Positions 1-5,417 of a stretch of 8,291 nt of DNA are shown here, in pieces. Every line of letters starts with the position of its first letter. Within the stretch, counting starts at the first letter, position 1. The DNA lies in NCBI GenBank assembly GCA_021820825.1, contig JAKADD010000095.1, positions 1 through 8,291 on the forward strand, written 5' to 3'. The translations under genes were made by a program, and so were the position numbers. A model generated the notes under the pieces. The model was not told where the DNA came from. It worked only from the letters and a program-made list of their open reading frames with translations, and ran no database searches. Origin of the DNA: Bacillota bacterium (GTDB lineage: Bacteria; Bacillota; Bacilli; Alicyclobacillales; SLC66).

Positions 1-119
1 GGAGAGCGAATTGCCTTGAGTTTGCCGTCTTTTTCCCATCGGCGGATCGTCTGTACGCTTACTCCGAGCATGTCGGCCACTTTTCGAATCGGCAAAAACC
101 GTTGCTCATCCATGACCAT
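1..119 (-). CDS. MerR/excisionase-type helix-turn-helix protein, N-terminal fragment
   Basis: The reverse strand opens with an ATG at 113 (or an in-frame ATG two codons earlier at 119) and runs off the left edge. The visible residues include LPIRKVADMLGVSVQTIRRW followed by a lysine-rich turn and an IRSP tail. This is the winged helix-turn-helix pattern of MerR-like regulators, excisionases and the DNA-binding N-terminus of IS607-family serine recombinases, in which a similar R-T/S-P stretch precedes the wing. An in-frame TAA lies just upstream of codon 119, so the start is bounded. No convincing Shine-Dalgarno is visible; the upstream DNA is AT-rich. The gene diverges from the ppx operon. 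Whether it is a transposon recombinase or a local regulator cannot be decided without the missing C-terminal part. Confidence 0.7.
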   Translation of the reverse strand, partial: MVMDEQRFLPIRKVADMLGVSVQTIRRWEKDGKLKAIRS

Positions 120-220
120 ATTTTATCATAGATATGCAATAATGGATAGCTGGTTTCAATATCCACTCCTGGACAGTTTGCCTGTCTGCGCGTCCGACTG
201 GCTTTTCAATTTTTGCGGAT

Positions 221-250
221 CTAACATCAACGGGCGATTTTCGGTATACT
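221..250 (+). promoter_or_regulatory. Possible sigma-A promoter of the ppx operon
   Basis: CTAACA (221-226, four of six to TTGACA) is followed after 18 bases by TATACT (245-250, five of six to TATAAT). It sits about 50 bases before the GTG start of the exopolyphosphatase gene and would leave a leader of roughly 45 bases. The rest of the 120-301 gap shows only a small hairpin, GACAG-TTTGC-CTGTC at 172-186, and no other recognisable element. The -35 match is modest, so this is tentative. Confidence 0.35.
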
Positions 251-301
251 ACAGATACTGTTCAAGCATGCACGGCAACACCTTGCGAGGAGCTGGCCAG
301 T

Positions 302-1840
302 GTGACGCTAACCGGCATCATCGATATCGGATCCAACTCTATGCGTCTGTCCATTATCAGGCAACTTGAAAACGGTGGATACTACGTTGTCGACGAGCAC
401 AAATCAACGCCCCGGCTCAGCAATCACATCGACGCAGGCGGAGCGCTCTCCCCTGTCGGCCTGGACGAGCTGATCACTCATCTGCGGGAGTTTCAGGAAC
501 TCTGCTTCGCCTACGGCGTCACCCGCACCTTATCGCTTGGAACGGCCGCCCTGCGCGCCGCGTCCAACGGGCCTGCGATTATCGAGGCAGTCCGCAGCGC
601 GCTCGATCTGGAAGTGGACATCATCAGCGGCCAGGAGGAAGCGCGACTGGGCTACAGCGCCATCACGCACACTCTGGTCCTGAACACCGCCTATCTCGTT
701 GACATCGGCGGCGGCAGCACTGAAGTGTCACTCGTCGAAAATGGTCATCTGGTCGCATCGCACTCCTTTCCTGTCGGCGCCGTTACGCTCGGTCGCTCGT
801 GGCCGCGTACGGTCGACCCGGCAAAGCTGCTGGAGATGGTGTACGCGCTTGCGGCGACATTCCGCGGGCAACCGTTTCTTGAGGCCTATCAGGAAGTGGA
901 CTTGATCGGGATTGGCGGCACGGTGCGCAACATTGCAACCATCCACCAGGGGCAGATCGGATATCCGCTTCCCCTGGCGCACAACTACGCGATGACCCCG
1001 ACGATGGTTCGCGACATAGTTTTGAAACTGTCCGAATTGCCTCTGTCCCGGCGCAAAAAACTGGACGGTCTGTCAAAGGATCGCGCCGATCTCATCATTC
1101 CTGGCGGAGCCATCCTGCTGGCCCTCATGAATGTCATTCGGGCGACGCAGATACGGGTCAGCGGCAGAGGGTTGCGCGACGGGGCGTTTTATACCAGGAT
1201 TCTGGGCGAACCCACTGTATCCGGAAATCGGGTGCTCAGAGACAGCGTGGAAAACACCCTGCTGTTATTTCAGGAATCGGTTGCCCACGCAAGTCACATG
1301 ACCAGCCTCGCGCTGGAACTGTTCCTCGGCGGTGTCGCCGCGGATATCGTTCCCCGCAAGGCGGACAATATCCTGTATGCGGCCGCCATGCTGCACCGCA
1401 TCGGCGTGCAGGTGAATTACTATCACTATGACATGCACACGTTCTATCTGATCGTCAACAGTTCGCTGTACGGACTGACGCACCGTGACATCATCATGGC
1501 GGCTGCTGTCGCATCCTTTAAAAACCGCAACAAGCTGCGCAAGATGTGCGGCCCCTACCGCTCCATACTGTCGGAGAACGATTTGACGCTGGCCGCCAGA
1601 CTGGGCGTGTTTGTGCGCCTGGCCGCCGCGCTCGACCGCAGACACGACGCGCGCATCGCAAACGTTCGGATGGACACGGATGGACAGGCGCTGTCTGTCT
1701 ATTTGCCCGCAGACGCAGACGCGGATCTGGAAATGGCGGCGGCGCAGTCCCTCGCCCCGCTGGTCAAAAAAATATTCAACCTGAATCTGATTATTGTTGT
1801 CAGCGCGTCAGAGGAATCGCTGCGCGCGGAGAGGAGTTGA
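302..1840 (+). CDS. ppx: Ppx/GppA family exopolyphosphatase-like phosphatase
   Basis: The 512-residue product has the usual length of exopolyphosphatases, which hydrolyse the terminal phosphate of polyphosphate (or, in GppA, the 5' phosphate of pppGpp) in the cytoplasm. It has the actin-like ATPase-fold motifs in order: IDIGSNS (residues 7-13), GQEEARLGY (110-118, containing the likely catalytic Glu), DIGGGSTEV (134-142), GIGGT (203-207), KDRADLIIPGGAIL (259-272) and SGRGLRDG (287-294). The C-terminal all-helical domain (about 315-512) resembles the HD-like domain of Ppx, but the doublet is His365-Arg366 (LHRIG) instead of His-Asp. The GTG start at 302 is chosen because GAGGAG (287-292) lies 9 bases upstream. 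It is the first gene of a four-gene operon; the next start is 4 bases after its stop. No polyphosphate kinase is visible here. Ppx versus GppA specificity cannot be settled from sequence alone. Confidence 0.9.
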   Translation: MTLTGIIDIGSNSMRLSIIRQLENGGYYVVDEHKSTPRLSNHIDAGGALSPVGLDELITHLREFQELCFAYGVTRTLSLGTAALRAASNGPAIIEAVRSALDLEVDIISGQEEARLGYSAITHTLVLNTAYLVDIGGGSTEVSLVENGHLVASHSFPVGAVTLGRSWPRTVDPAKLLEMVYALAATFRGQPFLEAYQEVDLIGIGGTVRNIATIHQGQIGYPLPLAHNYAMTPTMVRDIVLKLSELPLSRRKKLDGLSKDRADLIIPGGAILLALMNVIRATQIRVSGRGLRDGAFYTRILGEPTVSGNRVLRDSVENTLLLFQESVAHASHMTSLALELFLGGVAADIVPRKADNILYAAAMLHRIGVQVNYYHYDMHTFYLIVNSSLYGLTHRDIIMAAAVASFKNRNKLRKMCGPYRSILSENDLTLAARLGVFVRLAAALDRRHDARIANVRMDTDGQALSVYLPADADADLEMAAAQSLAPLVKKIFNLNLIIVVSASEESLRAERS

Positions 1841-1844
1841 TTTC

Positions 1845-2558
1845 ATGCGCTTGCGCAAAGCCCGCGGCCTGGGTCGAACGATGAATTATCCGGGTCGCCT
1901 GTTCATCGTGGAGGGAACCGACGGGTCCGGAAAAAGCACGCAGATCTACCTGCTGAAAAGATGGCTTGAAGACAACGGATACCCAGTATTTTTTACGGAA
2001 TGGAATTCCAGTGAATTGATCAAGACAGCCAACAGAAAAGCCAAAAAGAAGAACTTGCTGACGCCGACAACATTCAGCCTGATCCATGCGTGCGACTTCG
2101 CGGACCGCTATGAAAAAATGATGTTGCCGCATCTGCGCGCCGGTTACATTGTGCTGGCGGACCGCTACGTGTATACCGCCTATGCGCGTGACATGGCCCG
2201 TGGCTGCGATCCGGAATGGGTGAAAAACGCCTACAGTTTTGCGGTCAAGCCAACTGTCAGTTTCTATTTTCAAACACCGCTCGACATCTCTCTGGAGCGT
2301 ATTCTCAGCGCCAGGCCCCAACTCAAGTACCACGAAGCGGGACTTGATCTCGGACTGTCCCAGGATCCCGTGGAGAGCTTCAAACTCTTTCAGGGAATGA
2401 TCAAAGAGCACTATGATGAAATGATCCAAGACGAGCATTTCCAAGTGATCGATGCGACAGACACTGTCGAATACCAGCAGCAGATTGTCCGCCAGATTGT
2501 CAGTGAGCATCTGCGGGACTACACCGCCCCCACCATGAAGGGAGAGTCGCCGTCATGA
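1845..2558 (+). CDS. Thymidylate-kinase-like P-loop kinase, first paralogue
   Basis: A 237-residue protein of the dTMP kinase (Tmk) superfamily. It shows an intact Walker A (EGTDGSGKSTQ, residues 23-33, Lys30), the ADRY motif (105-108) followed by an Arg-Gly pair (119-120), and the DPEWV...FA region typical of Tmk. However, the usual Tmk AYQG stretch after DRY, which contacts the nucleobase, is replaced by AYARDM. The LID region also carries an unusual motif, EAGLDL (164-169), followed by a D...ESF stretch. Phosphoryl transfer is therefore likely, but dTMP as substrate is doubtful. The start at 1845 has GGAGAGGAG at 1828-1836, 8 bases away; an internal ATG at 1881 has no comparable site. The adjacent ppx and paralogue suggest a role in polyphosphate or nucleotide metabolism. 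The stop overlaps the next start (ATGA, 2555-2558). Confidence 0.82.
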   Translation: MRLRKARGLGRTMNYPGRLFIVEGTDGSGKSTQIYLLKRWLEDNGYPVFFTEWNSSELIKTANRKAKKKNLLTPTTFSLIHACDFADRYEKMMLPHLRAGYIVLADRYVYTAYARDMARGCDPEWVKNAYSFAVKPTVSFYFQTPLDISLERILSARPQLKYHEAGLDLGLSQDPVESFKLFQGMIKEHYDEMIQDEHFQVIDATDTVEYQQQIVRQIVSEHLRDYTAPTMKGESPS

Positions 2559-3265
2559 GCCTGAGAGACATCATGCCAAAACGCTTTTACGGCGCAGGTC
2601 TCCCCTATCTGCAGGATACCAGCTACAGCGGCAAGCTGATCGTTATCGAGGGCGCCGACTGTTCCGGACGCTCAACGCAGACACTGCTGCTGAAGCAGTG
2701 GCTTGAGTACAACGGCCATGCGGTGATGGACACGGGAATCAAACGCTCCGATCTCGTCAGCAACGTGATCGATCGCGCGAAGATGGGCAATGTCCTCGGC
2801 AAAACGACATTAAGCCTGCTCTACGCGACGGATTTTGCCGATCAACTGGAAAATAAGATCATTCCCGCACTGCGCGCCGGGTTCATCGTGATTGCAGACC
2901 GCTACATTTTCACCCTGATGGTGCGCGATGCGGTGCGCGGAGCCGATCCAGACTGGCTGCATGAGCTCTTTGGATTTGCGCTTATTCCCGACCTGACTTT
3001 TTATCTGCAGCTTCCTTCAGAAGTATTGCTGCATCGGCATTTTCAACGGAGGGGTTTCCTGGAATACTGGGAGTCCGGAATGGATCTGTCTCTATCCACC
3101 GACATGTTCGAGAGTTTCAATCGCTACCAGACGCTCTGCCGGCAGCAGTTTGACGATCTTGTGCAGGAGTACGATTTCGTTACCCTCGATGGCGCGCGAG
3201 AAATATCCGAAGTTCAGGAAGACTTGCGGTGGCATGTTTCGCAATTGCTTGAGGAGCAGGCATGA
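2555..3265 (+). CDS. Thymidylate-kinase-like protein, second paralogue with Arg in Walker A
   Basis: A 236-residue paralogue of the preceding protein, colinear through its whole length: both have ADRY (114-117), an Arg-Gly pair, DPxW, and a LID-region ESGMDL (173-178) followed by D..ESF. The P-loop reads GADCSGRST (33-41), so the invariant Walker A lysine is Arg39 (codon CGC, 2669-2671). An N-terminal extension of about 25 residues containing FYGAGLPY precedes the first strand. Loss of the lysine predicts weak or no ATP hydrolysis, so it may be a regulatory or substrate-binding partner of the first paralogue, possibly as a heterodimer; this is inference. AAGGGAGAG at 2538-2546 is a well-placed ribosome site, and the ATG overlaps the previous stop. 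Its own stop overlaps the next start (ATGA, 3262-3265), so translational coupling on both sides is likely. Confidence 0.8.
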   Translation: MSLRDIMPKRFYGAGLPYLQDTSYSGKLIVIEGADCSGRSTQTLLLKQWLEYNGHAVMDTGIKRSDLVSNVIDRAKMGNVLGKTTLSLLYATDFADQLENKIIPALRAGFIVIADRYIFTLMVRDAVRGADPDWLHELFGFALIPDLTFYLQLPSEVLLHRHFQRRGFLEYWESGMDLSLSTDMFESFNRYQTLCRQQFDDLVQEYDFVTLDGAREISEVQEDLRWHVSQLLEEQA

Positions 3266-3888
3266 TCGCGCTGCGCCACCCCACCCTGTCATCCGATCTC
3301 CTCCACGGCGCATTCGAGATGATGCGGCTGTACGAGACGGACAGCGCACACTGCGAGCGGGTCGAAGCGTACGCCCAGCAGATCTTTTCGTGGGTGTACT
3401 CGGAGAGCGGCGCAACACCTTACAGCGCAGCAGAGGATGAGGCGGGGTTGCGAACGCGTCTCAGCCTGGCGGCTCTGCTGCATGATATCGGACACTACAT
3501 CGCGGACAAAGGCCATCACAGGCATAGCCGTTACCTCGTCTTGTCCGCTCGCCAGACCCAGACATGGCAGACTCTGCTGCGCTCCGACGTCGCCGCGCTG
3601 GTCTTTGCGCACCGCAAGTCTGCCAAGCGCGCGTGGCTGAACGACTGTTTTGACAATCGCCCGACACTGTTCCAGCTGGCGGCCATCTTGCGCGTCGCAG
3701 ACGGGTTGGATCGCGGGCGCGCCGGCAGCGTGCAACTGCTGTCGGGAACACATCGCCAGCGCCAGTTTCATCTCGAAGCGGTTGGTGTCAGCGACCTTGT
3801 CGCGAAACATCTGACGGAAAAAAAAGCGGACGCGTGGAAATGGGCGTTTGGTCATTCTCTCGCCCTCAAAACCAGTTTGACTCCGTAA
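3262..3888 (+). CDS. HD-domain phosphohydrolase, like a stand-alone Ppx C-terminal domain
   Basis: A 208-residue protein with a complete HD-type metal-binding set: His30 (SAHCERV), His74-Asp75 in ALLHDIGHYIADKG, a GHHRHS cluster (84-89), His117 (FAHRK), and Asp147 in RVADGLDR (144-151). HD proteins hydrolyse phosphate esters, often of nucleotides. Spacing and wording (LLHDIGHYI, HRHSRYL, ILRVADGLDR) resemble the C-terminal domain of Ppx/GppA proteins more than (p)ppGpp hydrolases or dNTPases. It is the last gene of the ppx operon, with GAGGAG at 3251-3256 before an ATG that overlaps the previous stop. The operon's own Ppx has lost the HD aspartate, so this protein might supply that activity in trans, which is inference. 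Its 3' end overlaps the convergent TerC gene by 37 bases. A run of eight A's lies at 3818-3825. Confidence 0.82.
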   Translation: MIALRHPTLSSDLLHGAFEMMRLYETDSAHCERVEAYAQQIFSWVYSESGATPYSAAEDEAGLRTRLSLAALLHDIGHYIADKGHHRHSRYLVLSARQTQTWQTLLRSDVAALVFAHRKSAKRAWLNDCFDNRPTLFQLAAILRVADGLDRGRAGSVQLLSGTHRQRQFHLEAVGVSDLVAKHLTEKKADAWKWAFGHSLALKTSLTP

Positions 3889-4520
3889 AGGACGCTGACC
3901 AGCGCTGCGGACGCCGCCACGGGAAGTCCATACGGCCATCCGCGCAGCGCCGGGTCATGCGCAATCATGCCGCCCGCTACAAAAGCGAGCACAGCAGCGC
4001 CCGTATACACCAGTACGCGCCGTTTTTCCAGCATGTTCGCGATCAGCGCGCTCGCGAACATGATCAGAGTCACACTGAGAACCAGACCGATCACCAGCAA
4101 CGTTTCATTGCCTGCGGCAATCCCCGCCAACGCCACCACATTGTCGAGGCTCATGACGACATCGGCGAAGACGATCGCGGCGACCGCCCCCACCATCCGG
4201 CCAGAAGACTGCTTCACTCCCGTCTGTCCGCGCTCGCGGTCGTCCGTTCCCGGCCGTCTGCCCAGCAGTCCGACAGCCAGATAGGCCAGCAAAACGCCGC
4301 CCGCAGCCTGCAGGTAAGGCAACCTGACCAGCCCGGACGCCAGGAGCGTCAGCCAGATTCTGATGAGAATCGAGAGCCCGGTTCCAGCGACGATGGCAAA
4401 ACGGCGCTGGTGGACCGGAAGGCGGATCGCTGTCATTGCGATCACGAGCGCGTTGTCGCCCGACAAAACCACGTTAACGAGCAAAATTTCAGCGAGTTTG
4501 AGCACGCTGGCTGCAATCAC
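3852..4520 (-). CDS. TerC family (YjbE-like) membrane protein, putative Mn2+ exporter
   Basis: An integral membrane protein with about seven hydrophobic segments and the two hallmark acidic motifs of the TerC family: VVLSGDNALVIAM in the first half and VVMSLDNVVALAG in the second. The late segment MIAHDP is typical of the YjbE branch. Family members export manganese (and perhaps calcium) or help metalate exported proteins. A hydrophilic loop rich in Arg, Asp and Gly separates the two halves. An in-frame ATG at 4565 would add 15 residues but has no ribosome site. The GTG at 4520 is preferred because GAAGGGGTG (4530-4538) lies just upstream and the product then starts near the first membrane helix, as in relatives. 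No yybP-ykoY manganese riboswitch is recognisable upstream; the short gap there holds a degenerate repeat. The 3' end overlaps the convergent HD gene. The start is uncertain; the family assignment is firm. Confidence 0.85.
   Translation of the reverse strand: MIAASVLKLAEILLVNVVLSGDNALVIAMTAIRLPVHQRRFAIVAGTGLSILIRIWLTLLASGLVRLPYLQAAGGVLLAYLAVGLLGRRPGTDDRERGQTGVKQSSGRMVGAVAAIVFADVVMSLDNVVALAGIAAGNETLLVIGLVLSVTLIMFASALIANMLEKRRVLVYTGAAVLAFVAGGMIAHDPALRGWPYGLPVAASAALVSVLYGVKLVLRARE
4032..4062. repeat. Perfect 11-bp inverted repeat inside the TerC gene
   Basis: CATGTTCGCGA (4032-4042) is matched exactly by TCGCGAACATG (4052-4062) around a 9-base loop. It lies in the coding region for the FASALIANM segment of the TerC protein. 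It could form a stable RNA hairpin on either strand or be a binding site for a dimeric protein. It may also be coincidental, because the codons for this stretch are all common ones. Confidence 0.7.
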
Positions 4521-4570
4521 CTGTAAAGCCACCCCTTCGCGCATCACACGCGCCATAACAGCCATATACG

Positions 4571-4633
4571 ACGGTCAGACGGTCAGACGATAGTCAACGA
4601 TTTAACGATGGTCTCAGACGATGGTCTTCTCAG
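4571..4633. repeat. Degenerate short tandem repeat between TVP38-like and TerC genes
   Basis: Successive units begin with ACG and most end in CAG or CA: ACGGTCAG twice in exact tandem (4571-4586), then ACGATAGTCA, ACGATTTA, ACGATGGTCTCAG and ACGATGGTCTTCTCAG (to 4633). The series fills the gap between the two minus-strand genes. Unit length varies from 8 to 16 bases, so it reads as a decayed or slippage-prone microsatellite, or a cluster of similar binding sites. No promoter with good spacing is visible within it; a TTGACT at 4592-4597 (minus strand) has no matching -10. Confidence 0.6.
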
Positions 4634-4655
4634 GCGGGGTCAGACGCCCCGTTTT
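4634..4655 (+). terminator. Weak terminator-like hairpin reading on the plus strand
   Basis: CGGGG (4635-4639) pairs with CCCCG (4647-4651) around a 7-base loop, followed by TTTT. One or two G-T pairs may extend the stem. In this orientation it would stop transcripts reading through from the plus operon and antisense to TerC. It overlaps the last codons and stop of the TVP38-like gene, so it may be incidental; on the minus strand the same hairpin lacks a T tract. Confidence 0.25.
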
Positions 4656-5299
4656 CTCCTTGCGGCAACACGCCGCCACAGGATGTACAACGCAAAGAAC
4701 AGAAGGCTAAGAGCACCCAGTAGCCAGAGTTCCTTCTGGTGTTCCCGAAAGTGCAAGATGCGATGACCCACGTAGGATTCAAGCGCAATCATGGGCGCCT
4801 GTCCAAAAAATGTCGCCAGCAGAAACGGCGCGAGGCGCACCTTGGCCGCTCCGGCCAACACGTCAATCGCAGATGAAGGCAGCCACGGTTGCAGTCGCAG
4901 CGTAAGAATGGCCACAAATATGGACCATGCGCCCTCTGTTGGAATTCGGGTAAAGGCGCGTTCCAGTTTTGGGTGTCGGTTCAAAAATCGTTCCAGCGGC
5001 TTGAGCAACATGCTCTTCACCGCCCGCCGGGCGAGTATGTAGAGTAAAAGGGCGCCCGTGAACGCTCCGGCAAATGTCGTGATATAGCCAATAATGAAAC
5101 CGTGAACTGTCGCGTTGAATCCTGCCAGAATGGCGAACGGAGCGAATGGAACGAACGTCTGGACCAGGATCAGGCCATAACTGAGGCCGATTCCGAATAC
5201 GCCGGCCCGACGCATCAGATCTGGAATTTTCCACCACACGCCTGACATGTAGAGCCAGGTTCCACATGCAGCCAAAGCGATCAGACCGATTCCCCACAT
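4640..5299 (-). CDS. TVP38/TMEM64 (VTT domain, DedA superfamily) membrane protein
   Basis: A 219-residue membrane protein with the VTT/SNARE-associated domain at about residues 44-165: QTFVPFAPFAILAG (47-60), a glycine-rich membrane segment (71-90) ending in LARR, a basic hydrophilic loop, then TRIPTEG (117-123) and the second re-entrant half LQPWLPSSAIDVLAG (136-150). N- and C-terminal helices flank the domain (about 3-20 and 190-207), and the tail is basic. DedA superfamily proteins are linked to lipid scrambling or proton-dependent membrane homeostasis; no specific substrate can be inferred. The ATG at 5299 has only a weak AAAGG 12 bases upstream. A much stronger purine tract (5337-5350) is too far from it (see findings). 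It lies between a Ca2+/H+ exchanger and a TerC protein, suggesting a membrane or ion stress role. Confidence 0.82.
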   Translation of the reverse strand: MWGIGLIALAACGTWLYMSGVWWKIPDLMRRAGVFGIGLSYGLILVQTFVPFAPFAILAGFNATVHGFIIGYITTFAGAFTGALLLYILARRAVKSMLLKPLERFLNRHPKLERAFTRIPTEGAWSIFVAILTLRLQPWLPSSAIDVLAGAAKVRLAPFLLATFFGQAPMIALESYVGHRILHFREHQKELWLLGALSLLFFALYILWRRVAARRKRGV

Positions 5300-5417
5300 G
5301 ATGATTTGACGCCTTTGGACGTGAATCGACCGTGTTCCCTCCCCTCCCTTGCGCGCTACGATACAGTCTGCCCAGAAACGACGCCGTCTTTGCCAGAACT
5401 GAACCGCGCGCGGATAT

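Noticed and set aside
16..369. Plus-strand open frame overlapping the ppx start
   Set aside because: No ribosome site, odd composition, and it overlaps the well-supported helix-turn-helix gene on the other strand and the ppx start.
1800..2510. Minus-strand open frame of 236 residues opposite the first Tmk-like gene
   Set aside because: Composition is typical of antisense reading, and the plus-strand frame has a full P-loop kinase pattern and ribosome site.
3818..3825. Run of eight A's near the end of the HD gene as a programmed slippage site or as the T tract of a terC terminator
   Set aside because: No stem adjoins it on the minus strand beyond three base pairs, and the plus-strand frame is intact through it; no reason to invoke slippage.
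3852..4526. Long plus-strand open frame of 230 residues across terC
   Set aside because: Its product is rich in Arg, Gln, His and Asp with no fold-like pattern, while the opposite strand gives a clear TerC protein. It is an antisense shadow.
4566..4639. yybP-ykoY manganese riboswitch before terC
   Set aside because: The gap is under 80 bases (about 120 if the GTG start is used) and is mostly short repeats; I see none of the paired regions expected of that riboswitch.
5337..5350. G-quadruplex on the minus strand
   Set aside because: Only three G runs of three or more are present; a standard intramolecular quadruplex needs four.
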